From NCBI GenBank assembly GCA_947038515.1, contig CAMQWJ010000017.1, positions 1-35,483 of the forward strand: a DNA stretch of 35,483 nucleotides. Reading direction: 5' to 3'. Origin of the DNA: an uncultured Fusobacteriaceae bacterium. Its GTDB lineage: Bacteria > Fusobacteriota > Fusobacteriia > Fusobacteriales > Fusobacteriaceae. The position numbers were made by a program, and so were the translations under genes. Below are positions 1 through 8,067 of the stretch, one piece after another; position 1 is the first letter of the stretch, and each line of letters begins with the position of its first letter. Below the pieces are notes generated by a model. That model made no database searches. It was not told the DNA's origin and saw only the letters and a list, made by a program, of their open reading frames with translations.

Positions 1-54
1 ATAATTGTGGATTCTTATAATCCAAGAAGACTTTTTAAAATAGGTGGAGATTAA
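1..54 (+). CDS. 3' end of an unidentified gene (partial)
   Basis: An open frame enters from the left edge and stops at TAA 52-54. It encodes a 17-residue C-terminus ending in RLFKIGGD. It lies 65 nt upstream of the TssF-like gene on the same strand, so it is probably the previous member of the injection-system cluster. Too little is present to assign a family. Confidence 0.5.
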   Translation: MIVDSYNPRRLFKIGGD

Positions 55-119
55 AATATTTTGTGAAGAAAATTGAAGGTGTAGAATAAAAAAGAAAATG
101 AAGATTTGAAGGATGAAAA

Positions 120-1382
120 ATGAAATATGATAAAATAATTAATGAGAGTTTGAAAGAATTAGAAAAAGAGGAAAGAACTTTATTTAGAGAAAGCTCTCTT
201 GAAACTTTTGACATGTTAGAAAAAAATATAAAAAATAGAATGAATAATTTTGAAGCTAAAATTTTATCGTCAGGAAAGAAAAAAGGGAAATATTCAACTG
301 TTGTAAGTATTTTAGTTCCTCGAGAGGATTATTATTTATATGAGATGAAATTTAGTCCAATGTTGGATGAAGATATTGAAGAAATAAATCCTAATTTTTT
401 AAAATCAGAAGAAGAATTTTTTTTAAAAAAAATTCTTTTAGATATAGGGACAGAAGAAATATCCAAGTATGATAAGATGATTTTTAATGGAACTATTATG
501 GTAGGGGAAATAAAAGTAGATGTTCCTTTTAAGTTAGAACAAGATATTGAATATAAAGAAAAACTAAAAGAGCTTTATGATGTTTTTTGCTTAAATAATG
601 TGGGATGGAGAACTTGCAATATTCCTTATATCAACAAAGTATTTAAAGTAGTATTAACAGAATATCCTGTGGCATTAAAAAATATGGTTTTTTCAGAGCA
701 AGAAGAAATAAAAGTAGAGATAGAAATTAAAGAGTTGGAGAAAAAAATTATTAAAAATCACATTATTTTATGGAATATAAAAAAGAATGTTCTTGTAGGG
801 GCTGGAGATATTCATCCAACAAGAAATAGAATACATTCAGAGCATTATATGACTTTTGATGATGTTCAAAGTATGTATTTATGCCCAGAAGAACAGTGTC
901 ATATATATAATGTTGAAGAAAGAAATGATACAGTGGTAATAATAACAGATAGTTCTAAAAAAATAAAATGGAGATTTTTAAAGATACATGAGATAGATAC
1001 AATTACACTTTCCAGTTTAAAATATCCAGTGTTTGAAAATAAAATGAATGAGAACTTTTTGAATAAACTGAGAAAAGAATCTTGGTCAAGACTAAGAAAT
1101 ATAGGAGAAGTAAAAAGATTGATATATAGTTTTGAAAGTGTGGTAGAACGATTAGAATTGGAAAAAATAGAATTAGATTTGAAGTTTTCCGAAAAAATAT
1201 TAACAAAGGAATTGAATGGATTTATAGAGGATGAATTTAGTCTTAAAGGTAGAAAAAACAATATGATTCTATATTTTAAATTGAAGAAATCGGATATTTA
1301 TAGCTATGATACCTTAAACTTTATTTTATCTGAGTTACAACTATATTTTGCAGAATATAATTGTATAGGAATACTAGTATGA
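120..1382 (+). CDS. TssF-like baseplate protein of a divergent T6SS-like injection system
   Basis: A 420-residue soluble protein with no signal peptide or membrane segment. I infer a baseplate role. Residues about 325-420 carry a pattern like the end of TssF (DUF879): a short helical stretch, then a beta segment (MILYFKLKKSD), then a helix ending in LQLYFAEYNCIGILV, which resembles the TssF 'vL..ff..Y.siN.f' tail. It is shorter than typical TssF (about 600 residues), so it is highly divergent. The ATG at 120 follows a weak AAGGA. Its stop overlaps the next gene by ATGA, the arrangement often seen in tssF-tssG pairs. Family membership rests on faint similarity and context. A TssK-like or other baseplate protein is the main alternative. 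Confidence 0.45.
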   Translation: MKYDKIINESLKELEKEERTLFRESSLETFDMLEKNIKNRMNNFEAKILSSGKKKGKYSTVVSILVPREDYYLYEMKFSPMLDEDIEEINPNFLKSEEEFFLKKILLDIGTEEISKYDKMIFNGTIMVGEIKVDVPFKLEQDIEYKEKLKELYDVFCLNNVGWRTCNIPYINKVFKVVLTEYPVALKNMVFSEQEEIKVEIEIKELEKKIIKNHIILWNIKKNVLVGAGDIHPTRNRIHSEHYMTFDDVQSMYLCPEEQCHIYNVEERNDTVVIITDSSKKIKWRFLKIHEIDTITLSSLKYPVFENKMNENFLNKLRKESWSRLRNIGEVKRLIYSFESVVERLELEKIELDLKFSEKILTKELNGFIEDEFSLKGRKNNMILYFKLKKSDIYSYDTLNFILSELQLYFAEYNCIGILV

Positions 1383-2110
1383 TAAAAAAAGACTATAGCT
1401 ATTTATGGTATCCATTAACTAATCTTGTAGAAGTAGATAATGATAGAATAAAATTTAAAATATCTTCAACAATATCTCCATATATTGAGCTTAATTTAGA
1501 AAATTTGACTAAATTATCCTTGGAGTTAAAAAGTGAATTTTCTAATAATGAAAAAATAGAGATAGAAATAAATCCATTTTTAAGATTTCCAGAACTTTTT
1601 TATTTTTTGAATAATCCAGACTTAAGAAAATCTAAAACTAAATTAAAAGAAAATTTATCTAATTTAATTTTTCACTTTTTAGGTAATATTGATTTATATT
1701 TAGGGCAAAATAGAAAAGATATAATAGTAAAGGAAATTATAAAAGATATTGAAAATAATTGTTTTGGAGAAAAAAGTAAAAATTTATTTGTTCTTTTTAA
1801 GGAGTATGAAAAATATATGGTTGCTGATATAATTTGTTCTATGTATGAGCAGTTAGGTATGATAGACTCTTTTAGGAAAGTAGTTAAGTTAGTGTTTAAA
1901 GATTCAATAATTTATGATAGGTTATCATCGGACACAAACTTAGTTTTATATTTGAATTATCCAAAAAGTAAAAGAAATTTAGGCAAAGTAGAATTTATAA
2001 AAGAAATTTTTTTACCATTAGGTTTAAAATTAGATATATTTTGGGAAAATCATTTTGGAGTAATTGATGTGGATATAACAATGAAAGTTGGGGAAATTGC
2101 AGTGTTTTAA
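1379..2110 (+). CDS. TssG-like or other baseplate protein (tentative)
   Basis: A 243-residue soluble protein rich in Lys, Ile, Leu and Asn. I chose the ATG at 1379 because it overlaps the stop of the preceding gene (ATGA), indicating translational coupling. An upstream TTG at 1361 is less likely. The C-terminal part has a helix then a beta segment (EIFLPLGLKLDIFW), resembling the wedge-type ends of gpI/TssG-like tail proteins, but no diagnostic motif is present. The TssG assignment comes mainly from position directly after a TssF-like gene and before the sheath gene. It could be another wedge component specific to this system. Its last codons contain a possible promoter for the sheath gene. 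Confidence 0.35.
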   Translation: MIKKDYSYLWYPLTNLVEVDNDRIKFKISSTISPYIELNLENLTKLSLELKSEFSNNEKIEIEINPFLRFPELFYFLNNPDLRKSKTKLKENLSNLIFHFLGNIDLYLGQNRKDIIVKEIIKDIENNCFGEKSKNLFVLFKEYEKYMVADIICSMYEQLGMIDSFRKVVKLVFKDSIIYDRLSSDTNLVLYLNYPKSKRNLGKVEFIKEIFLPLGLKLDIFWENHFGVIDVDITMKVGEIAVF

Positions 2111-2116
2111 TATAAT
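2088..2116 (+). promoter_or_regulatory. Possible sigma-70-type promoter for the sheath gene
   Basis: TTGGGG (2088-2093), a 17-nt spacer, then a perfect TATAAT (2111-2116). It sits at the end of the TssG-like gene and ahead of a 134-nt gap, so it could start a separate sheath/tube transcript. AT-rich sequence makes chance matches common, so this is tentative. Confidence 0.35.
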
Positions 2117-2244
2117 TGAGAAAGGGGGCTTTCAATATTAATAAAAAAAGTAGAAAAGTCTCTTGAATTTTTAAAGAGAAAGTAGTATGCTTAAAGTAGG
2201 GGATTAAAGGAAAAAAGTTATAAAAAAAACTAGAGGAGTTGAAT

Positions 2245-4389
2245 ATGGCAAAAAAAATATTTGAACAAACAAATCGGACGATGCTTTTTGAAGAAGTAAA
2301 TCCAGAAAAATTAGACATTTTGACATTAATAGGTAGTGGAAAAGGATTGACAAGTTTGGATGATGAAAAAATTAATGAGATTCATCATCATTTATTAGTA
2401 AAAAGTTTTGACGAATTTTTAGAGAAGTTTGAACCTAAAGTATTTAGTTTTTTCAATGCGAGTAATCAAAAAATTAAATATAGTTTAGAGAAGCCACAGG
2501 GTATACCAGAAAATGCGATAACTGAAATCCCTTTAGGAATGGATAATACCTTATTTAAAATGTTATCAACATTAATAGATAGTAAAAAAGCAGCAGGAAG
2601 TAAGAATGTAGATTTTGATTTTGCAAGTATTTTAAATATGTTATCACCAAAAAAAGTAATGGATGATATTAAGCAATTAAGAAAAGAAATTTCATATTTA
2701 CATGAAAAATATGAAAATTTAGAAGATGCAGATCCATTAAAATTAGAATATGGTGATAAATTAAATATTAGTTTTGATAAGGCAAGTCAAAATTATAATA
2801 ATATTTTAGGAATGTTACCGTTAGCAATTGAAGATATAAAATCTAGAATTTTAATTGGACAAAGTGACGGTGACAAAAAATCAGAAGAAATAAAAATAGG
2901 TATGCTTACAATGGATGAGCATGGAGAATTAAAGATAATAGAAAATAAAAATAGAAAAACTAAAGAGTTGTCTATTGTGGAGCAAAAAAGTCAATCATTG
3001 GCTAAATATTTTGAAGAAGATTATGAAATAGTAAATGAAGATCCAAATGATTATATAAAAAGTTTAGTGGTTAGAACTTTTGCACCTATGGCAACATTGA
3101 GCGAAGACGTAAATATTCCTCAAGAGATAAAAAATTATAATAGTTATCTAACTTTTTATAAGGATGCACAAGAAGATTTTATAAAAACAATCAAGCCTTT
3201 ATTAGAAAAGATGATAGGAATAAAAGTATTTTTTGAACAATATGATAAAGATTTGAAAGGAATGAGACCCTCATTAATAATAACGAATATAAAATTAGAA
3301 ATGCTATTAAAGGGTGAAAACAAAAATTCTCTAGAGCTATATTTAAATACAGTTAACCAAAAAAATGACTTTGAACATACAGTATGGTTTGGAATAGTTC
3401 CATCATTACATTTGGAAGAGGCTGAAAAGAAGAAAGGTAGAGCTATTTTTGCAGGTACAAATAAGGTTGAAAAATTAAAAGGAAACACAATAGAAAATTT
3501 ACAATTACTTATGTCTATTTTATGGAAATATAAGGTTCATACATTCTTTAGTGTAAGTGGAAGTGACGAAACAACATTTAATAATTTAGCAACAATAGGT
3601 GTAGAGAAATATGTTGAAAAAACAAGAAATCTTCAATATAGAGAATATTCAGAATATTTAATTCCATGTATGCCTAATTTTACAATAATTCCAAAAGAGA
3701 AATCAAGTGTAATTTTGGACTATAAACTACTTTTAGATGAATCGGAACTAGCTCAAAAAGATAAAGAAAATATAGTTAAGTTTTGGATAGAGGGAGTATA
3801 TATAGAGGGGTCATATGTAGCGGCAGGAGTAACAGCAGCTTATCAATGTCCTGATTATTTGAAAAAGAGATATAAAAAAGTAGATATGCAAGGTCCAGGA
3901 GTAAGAATAAATATAGAAAGTCATGATAATATAGCAAAAATAACAACAACTATGGCAAAAGAAATCACAGGTTATACAGTAGCCACAAAAGATAGTATAA
4001 ATAGAAATAATTTTGGATTTATTTTTTCATCAGATAATATCCAATCAAATGGGAAGACAGTGAGTACTATAACAGTCTATAAAGCAAGAACTTTGGCAAC
4101 AAATGAAGATGGAATATTTGAACCTTTATATAAAACATTAACAACAACATTTATTGAAAGAACATTAAGATTTATGACAACAGATTTTAAAGAAGATAAA
4201 GTAAAAGATTTCTTTAGTAACAGACCAGATAGTCAAAAAAATAAATGGTTAAACAGTCAAAATAATATTAATTCAATAATGCAAGAAGGTGATGATATAT
4301 CAATGGGAATAGAAGGAAATGATTGCTACTTACATATTAACTTTAATGGAGATATAAAAAATCTAACAGTTGATATAACAAAAAATTAA
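2245..4389 (+). CDS. T6SS/CIS contractile sheath protein, TssC-like, unusually long
   Basis: A 714-residue protein, the probable contractile sheath subunit. The C-terminal two thirds look like TssC/VipB. Around residues 510-540 is GVYIEGSYVAAGVTAAYQCP; around 605-650 an arm with VYKARTLATNEDG and a helix FIERTLRFMTTDF; and the last 60 residues form a beta domain (CYLHINFNGDIKNLTVDITK) like the end of TssC. TssC proteins are near 490 residues. The extra 200 or more N-terminal residues carry segments (KIKYSLEKPQGIP; VDFDFASILNMLSPKKVMDDI) loosely like the beta strand and 'fdd.l..i.P' motif of TssB, so a natural TssB-TssC fusion is possible but unproven. The start is ATG 2245, six nt after GAGGAG; the in-frame TTG at 2239 is too close to that site. 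The hcp-like gene follows 51 nt later. Confidence 0.75.
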   Translation: MAKKIFEQTNRTMLFEEVNPEKLDILTLIGSGKGLTSLDDEKINEIHHHLLVKSFDEFLEKFEPKVFSFFNASNQKIKYSLEKPQGIPENAITEIPLGMDNTLFKMLSTLIDSKKAAGSKNVDFDFASILNMLSPKKVMDDIKQLRKEISYLHEKYENLEDADPLKLEYGDKLNISFDKASQNYNNILGMLPLAIEDIKSRILIGQSDGDKKSEEIKIGMLTMDEHGELKIIENKNRKTKELSIVEQKSQSLAKYFEEDYEIVNEDPNDYIKSLVVRTFAPMATLSEDVNIPQEIKNYNSYLTFYKDAQEDFIKTIKPLLEKMIGIKVFFEQYDKDLKGMRPSLIITNIKLEMLLKGENKNSLELYLNTVNQKNDFEHTVWFGIVPSLHLEEAEKKKGRAIFAGTNKVEKLKGNTIENLQLLMSILWKYKVHTFFSVSGSDETTFNNLATIGVEKYVEKTRNLQYREYSEYLIPCMPNFTIIPKEKSSVILDYKLLLDESELAQKDKENIVKFWIEGVYIEGSYVAAGVTAAYQCPDYLKKRYKKVDMQGPGVRINIESHDNIAKITTTMAKEITGYTVATKDSINRNNFGFIFSSDNIQSNGKTVSTITVYKARTLATNEDGIFEPLYKTLTTTFIERTLRFMTTDFKEDKVKDFFSNRPDSQKNKWLNSQNNINSIMQEGDDISMGIEGNDCYLHINFNGDIKNLTVDITKN

Positions 4390-4390
4390 T

Positions 4391-4417
4391 AAAGAATTTT
4401 ATTATTAAAAATTCTTT
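4391..4417 (+). other. RNA hairpin between sheath and tube genes
   Basis: A perfect 10-bp inverted repeat (AAAGAATTTT at 4391-4400 and AAAATTCTTT at 4408-4417) with a 7-nt loop. No U-tract follows, so it is more likely an mRNA processing or stabilising hairpin protecting the downstream tube mRNA than a terminator. Confidence 0.4.
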
Positions 4418-4440
4418 AACATAAAAAAGGAGAGTGTATT

Positions 4441-4878
4441 ATGGGATTCGAAGTAAAAATTAAGGGGAAAGAAGAGATTAATTTAAAGCAGGAGAATATT
4501 TCAACGGTAAAATTTATCTCTGATACTCCTAATGATTCAAATGCGAGAGCAAGTGACTTGGGAGTAGGGATAGAAATTAAAGGTAAAATATTAACACCTG
4601 TAAGTGGAGAAGAAGCAGATGATACAAAAAAACTTGGTAAATGGTCATTAGTTCCAGCAGAAAGTTCTGATGCTTATAGAACAATGAATTTGAAAGTAAT
4701 TGCTGGAAGTGTTGTAGTAAGAGAGATTGATTTCTCTAATTCTTTTGTAGTTGATTATACAGAAGACTATAATGAAAAAGGTGGAGTTGGAGAGTATACT
4801 CTTGTAATAAGACAGAAAAAAGAAAAATTAACAGATATTAAATTTGAAGGTGGTTATGCTTCTACTAATGAGCAATAA
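4441..4878 (+). CDS. Hcp/TssD-like inner tube protein
   Basis: A 145-residue beta-rich protein, the probable stacked-ring tube inside the sheath. The segment DFSNSFVVDYTEDYNEKG followed by an alternating strand (YTLVIRQKKEK) resembles the conserved end of Hcp/TssD proteins, especially the Bacteroidetes-type form in which an 'f.dayvv.Y.E.f' motif precedes the last strand. N-terminal residues (MGFEVKIKGKEEI) also form a beta strand. Length is close to Hcp (about 130-170). A good AGGAGA precedes the ATG. It is flanked by a stabilising-type hairpin upstream and a terminator downstream, as expected for a protein needed in high copy. I am fairly sure it is a tube-type protein and less sure of the exact family. 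Confidence 0.7.
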   Translation: MGFEVKIKGKEEINLKQENISTVKFISDTPNDSNARASDLGVGIEIKGKILTPVSGEEADDTKKLGKWSLVPAESSDAYRTMNLKVIAGSVVVREIDFSNSFVVDYTEDYNEKGGVGEYTLVIRQKKEKLTDIKFEGGYASTNEQ

Positions 4879-4881
4879 TTA

Positions 4882-4917
4882 AAGTAAAAAGGAGAGAATA
4901 AAACCTCTCCTTTTACT
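4882..4917 (+). terminator. Intrinsic terminator after the tube gene
   Basis: An inverted repeat with arms AAAAGGAGAG and CTCTCCTTTT, extended by AAGT/ACTT around one bulged A, with loop AATAAAAC. A moderately T-rich tail follows. It lies between the tube gene and the TssK-like gene, so it probably reduces expression of the downstream genes relative to the tube. Confidence 0.6.
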
Positions 4918-4950
4918 TATTAGTTATAGTAGAAAAAAAAGAGGTGTAAA

Positions 4951-5718
4951 ATGATAATAAAAAATAGAAGTCCATTATTTAAGAGAGGGACAATACTAGA
5001 TAAAGAAATATTAGAGTATTTAAGAAATGATGTACGTGAATATTTTGATATGAAGTATAAAAAAAACTCTATAGGAGTAATAGAAGGATTTGATGTTGGG
5101 GTAAAAGAAGAAGTCCTACATGTGGAAGAAGGAATCTTTAAATGGGATGGAAAAACATATAAATTGTCAAAATTGATTAATATAGATATACCAGAAAAAG
5201 ATGGAGATTATTATTTAAAAATTAAATTTCATGAAGAGAAAGAATTAGGAAAATTTCTTTGTAATTATTTTGAAATTGTTTTAACAACAGAAAAAGTAGA
5301 AAAAAATGAATTGGAACTAGCTCGTATAAAGAAAAGAGAGGGAGCTGAAATACGGAATTATCAAAAATATCAAGGAATAGATAAAGAATATAATCAAATA
5401 AATATAATTCATCAACTTCAAAGTACAAAAACAGGAACAAGTCTAAATTATAAGATTTTAAAATTATTTTCCCAAGAGATGTTAAATGAAAAAGAATTGT
5501 TAGAGTTGGATAAAATTATATGTTTTATGATTCTAGAAGAAAAGTTTGAACGTGAATCTTTAAATAAATATCTATCTGAAAAAATAAATATAGAGAGTGA
5601 AGAGTTATCTTCAGAAGATATTTATATTATACTTGAAAAAATATTGAGAAATAGTAAAAATAGAAAAAATATAATAAAAAATAATTTTAAAAGTAAAAAT
5701 AAAATAATGGTGGAGTGA
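4951..5718 (+). CDS. TssK / phage receptor-binding-protein-like baseplate adaptor (tentative)
   Basis: A 255-residue soluble protein. The N-terminus (SPLFKRGTILDKEILEYL) followed by a beta region (VIEGFDVGV..EVLHVEEGIFKWDGKTYKL) is like the opening of TssK and of phage tail-fibre connectors, where a protein announces its first contact and then describes a 'value at' beta shoulder. The C-terminal half is predicted helical, very Lys/Glu/Asn rich, and ends in a basic tail. TssK is about 445 residues, so this could be a reduced version or a different adaptor. The start is the ATG after GAGGTG. Only 3 nt separate it from the J-domain gene, so the two are probably co-translated. No membrane segment was seen. 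Confidence 0.35.
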   Translation: MIIKNRSPLFKRGTILDKEILEYLRNDVREYFDMKYKKNSIGVIEGFDVGVKEEVLHVEEGIFKWDGKTYKLSKLINIDIPEKDGDYYLKIKFHEEKELGKFLCNYFEIVLTTEKVEKNELELARIKKREGAEIRNYQKYQGIDKEYNQINIIHQLQSTKTGTSLNYKILKLFSQEMLNEKELLELDKIICFMILEEKFERESLNKYLSEKINIESEELSSEDIYIILEKILRNSKNRKNIIKNNFKSKNKIMVE

Positions 5719-5721
5719 TAA

Positions 5722-6156
5722 ATGAGAAGTTTATATGAAATTTTGGAAATACAAGAAGATGCAACAAATGCTGAAATTAAAAATAAATATAGAGAATTAG
5801 CAAAAAAATATCACCCAGACCGACATAGCAACCTTGATGAAAAAAGTAAAAAAGAATTCGAAAGAAAGTTTATTGAAGTAAGTGATGCTTATTCAGTTTT
5901 ATACGATGCAGAAAAAAGAAAAGAATATGATGTTCTTTTAAAGAGAAATACAGGAAAAACAAAAAAAGAAAACAGAGGAAGTTCACCGAATTATTCTGAT
6001 ATAAACGATATATTTTCAAAAAATGGAATGAATAATATGTTTGGAAATTATTTTAATCAAAATAAAAATAAGGAGAATAAAGAAGATAAACAAATGAAAG
6101 AAAAAGTGAATAATATGTTTGACTCATTTTTTACAATGAAAAAAGGGGGGAAATAA
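5722..6156 (+). CDS. Small J-domain protein linked to the injection system
   Basis: A 144-residue protein. Residues 1-70 form a clear J-domain: LYEILEIQEDATNAEIKNKY, then helix II, the invariant HPD at 31-33, and helix III with FIEVSDAYSVLYDAEKRKEYD. J-domains bind DnaK and stimulate its ATPase. The remainder is low-complexity, rich in Asn and Lys with Met/Phe patches, and lacks Gly/Phe and zinc-finger regions, so this is a type III (specialised) J-protein distinct from the full DnaJ at 22014. It is tightly packed between the TssK-like and FHA genes (the FHA ATG directly follows its stop). I infer that it brings DnaK to sheath, baseplate or FHA-protein assembly. The J-domain itself is certain; the role is not. 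Confidence 0.85.
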   Translation: MRSLYEILEIQEDATNAEIKNKYRELAKKYHPDRHSNLDEKSKKEFERKFIEVSDAYSVLYDAEKRKEYDVLLKRNTGKTKKENRGSSPNYSDINDIFSKNGMNNMFGNYFNQNKNKENKEDKQMKEKVNNMFDSFFTMKKGGK

Positions 6157-6819
6157 ATGATTTTTACTAAAGAGTGGGAGTTAAGTCGAGAAATAAAAAG
6201 ACATAAAAGAAAAAAATTAGATAAAGGCATATTTAGATATTCTAAAAAAGTTATGGTATCAAGTATTGTATTTTTACTATTAGTATTATGGTATTTAAAT
6301 TATGAAAACTATTCAAAAGAGAGTTTAATAACTGTATATGGAATAATAGTAGGAATAGTAATAATAATTCTATTTTATAGTAATATAAAGTTAAAAAGAC
6401 AGATAATATTATATGAACAATCACAAGCAGTAAGAGATAATAGAATTGTTCAACAAATAGAAGATAAACAGGAAATCAGTAGAAACGAAATATCAAATAT
6501 AATACTAAAAAATGATGAAGGATATGATATCAAGACTTGGAGTGTTGGTAAAATGGATTCTTTGGTAATAGGAAAAAATTCAAGAGTAAAAGTAGATATA
6601 GATTTATCAAACTGTAATTATTCACAAATAATTAGCAAGAAACATGCAATGTTAAATAAAACTGATAATGGTTGGTATTTAGAAGATTTAAATTCAAAAA
6701 ATGGAACTGGAATATCAAGGTTATCGGATAATAGAAAATTAAAAGTGAAAGATTTACCAGTAAAAGTTCAAAGTGGTGATACAATTTATATTGGACAAAC
6801 TGCATTATTATTAAAGTAA
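6157..6819 (+). CDS. Membrane-anchored FHA-domain protein
   Basis: A 220-residue protein. A basic N-terminus (about 1-30) is followed by two hydrophobic segments (about 31-48, VMVSSIVFLLLVLWYLNY, and 56-77, with VYGIIVGIVIIILFY), so it should be a hairpin membrane anchor with the C-terminal domain in the cytoplasm. Residues about 125-220 are an FHA phosphothreonine-binding domain, with an IGKNSR strand, SKKHAML, and LEDLNSKNGT. FHA proteins (Fha/TagH) regulate or scaffold many type VI systems, usually with a Ser/Thr kinase, and no kinase is seen here. The ATG abuts the J-domain stop and has a strong GGGGGG site inside the J-domain gene's end. It is the last gene of the cluster. Confidence 0.85.
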   Translation: MIFTKEWELSREIKRHKRKKLDKGIFRYSKKVMVSSIVFLLLVLWYLNYENYSKESLITVYGIIVGIVIIILFYSNIKLKRQIILYEQSQAVRDNRIVQQIEDKQEISRNEISNIILKNDEGYDIKTWSVGKMDSLVIGKNSRVKVDIDLSNCNYSQIISKKHAMLNKTDNGWYLEDLNSKNGTGISRLSDNRKLKVKDLPVKVQSGDTIYIGQTALLLK

Positions 6820-7138
6820 GAGTTATTGAAAAAAGTAATAATTTAACCGAAAAATAAGATAAAACAAGAGAAAAAGAGTATAAATATAAATGAATCTGAT
6901 AACAATATATTTTTTATAAAATTAAAGAGAAAGAAAGTTTTGTGTAGAGTGGTCATTGGATAATCCAAATATTGGAAGATTTAGTGACCCAATTATATAT
7001 TAAGAGAAAATATGTATAGTTTTAGATTAGAGAATAAAATTTTTATAATACTAATAGGTGGGTTGAAGTAAGAATGAAAAATGTAGTCTATTTAAAATTT
7101 GGAATAATATTTAAACAAATAAAATAGGAGGCAAAAAA
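6820..7138 (+). other. Intergenic stretch between injection system and hut operon
   Basis: 319 nt without a confident gene. It holds nested dyads around TTGGATAATCCAA (6956-6968) and a GGTCA/TGACC pair (6951-6955 and 6985-6989). A short open frame (about 6926-7003) would end in NIGRFSDPIIY, possibly a decayed gene end. The hut promoter candidate is at 7021-7049. I see no clear terminator for the FHA gene. Confidence 0.4.
7021..7049 (+). promoter_or_regulatory. Putative promoter of the hut operon
   Basis: TTTAGA (7021-7026), a 17-nt spacer and a perfect TATAAT (7044-7049) give a plausible vegetative promoter about 90 nt upstream of ftcD. Confidence 0.5.
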
Positions 7139-8032
7139 ATGGCAAAAGTAGTTCAGTGTGTACCTAATTTCAGTGAAGGAACAGATTTAGAAAAAGTGAA
7201 ACAAATAGAGGTAGTTTTTATGAACAAAGCGGGAGTGACACTCTTAAGTTGTGAACCGGATAAAGATTATAATAGAACAGTTATAACTGTAATTGGTGAA
7301 CCAGAAGCAGTTAAAAACAGCGTGATAGAAGCGATAGGGGTAGCAACAAAAATTATAGATATGAGAGTACAAAAAGGGGAACACCCAAGAATGGGGGCAA
7401 CTGATGTAGTGCCTTTTATTCCAATTATGGATATGACAATGGCAGAATGTGTTGAAATTTCAAAAGAAGTGGGAAAAATATTAAATGAAAAATATAATAT
7501 CCCTATTTTCTTATATGAAAATTCAGCATCAGCAACAAATAGATTTTCACTTCCAGATATAAGAAAAGGACAATTTGAAGGAATGCCAGAAAAATTATTA
7601 CTAGAAGAATGGGGACCAGATTATGGCGAGAGAAAAATTCACCCAACAGCAGGAGTAACAGCAGTTGGTGGAAGAATGCCATTGGTAGCTTATAATATAA
7701 ATCTTGGAACGACTGATGTTGATATTGCAAAAAAAATAGCAGCATCTATAAGGTTTTCAAGTGGCGGATTCAGATTTATTCAGGCTGGACCAGCAGAAAT
7801 TAAAGAAAAAGGATATGTTCAAGTTACAATGAATATTAAAGATTATAAGAAAAATCCAATTTACAGAGTATTTGAAACTGTTAAAATGGAAGCTAAAAGA
7901 TATGGTGTATCTATTATTGGTAGCGAAGTTATAGGAGCTTTACCTCTGGAAGCAGTGGCAGAATCTTTAGAATATTATTTAGGATTAGAAAAAGGATTAA
8001 CTGAAAAAGTAATAGAATCTAAATTAATTTAA
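7139..8032 (+). CDS. ftcD: Glutamate formimidoyltransferase
   Basis: A 297-residue cytoplasmic enzyme that transfers the formimino group of N-formimino-glutamate to tetrahydrofolate, the last step of the route that saves the one-carbon unit from histidine. Family features: an opening VVQCVPNFSEG, the RMGATDVVPFIP motif with HPR just before it (about residues 80-95), and the HPTAGVTAVGGRMPLVAYNINL segment (about 177-200). The length matches stand-alone transferases, and no cyclodeaminase domain is fused, unlike the animal protein. A strong AGGAGG lies 7 nt before the ATG. It is the first gene of ftcD-hutH-hutI-hutG; 35 nt separate it from hutH. Confidence 0.95.
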   Translation: MAKVVQCVPNFSEGTDLEKVKQIEVVFMNKAGVTLLSCEPDKDYNRTVITVIGEPEAVKNSVIEAIGVATKIIDMRVQKGEHPRMGATDVVPFIPIMDMTMAECVEISKEVGKILNEKYNIPIFLYENSASATNRFSLPDIRKGQFEGMPEKLLLEEWGPDYGERKIHPTAGVTAVGGRMPLVAYNINLGTTDVDIAKKIAASIRFSSGGFRFIQAGPAEIKEKGYVQVTMNIKDYKKNPIYRVFETVKMEAKRYGVSIIGSEVIGALPLEAVAESLEYYLGLEKGLTEKVIESKLI

Positions 8033-8067
8033 ATAAAACTCTAAAATAAAAAAAAGGAAGGTAAAAT

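Noticed and set aside
899-1261. Minus-strand open frames inside the TssF-like gene
   Set aside because: They overlap a well-supported plus-strand gene, have low-complexity Ser/Phe/Leu translations, and lack ribosome sites. They are shadows.
1-6819. Prophage or R-type tailocin
   Set aside because: No capsid, terminase, lysis or tape-measure gene is visible, and the J-domain and FHA genes fit an injection system better. The left flank is not visible, so this is not absolute.
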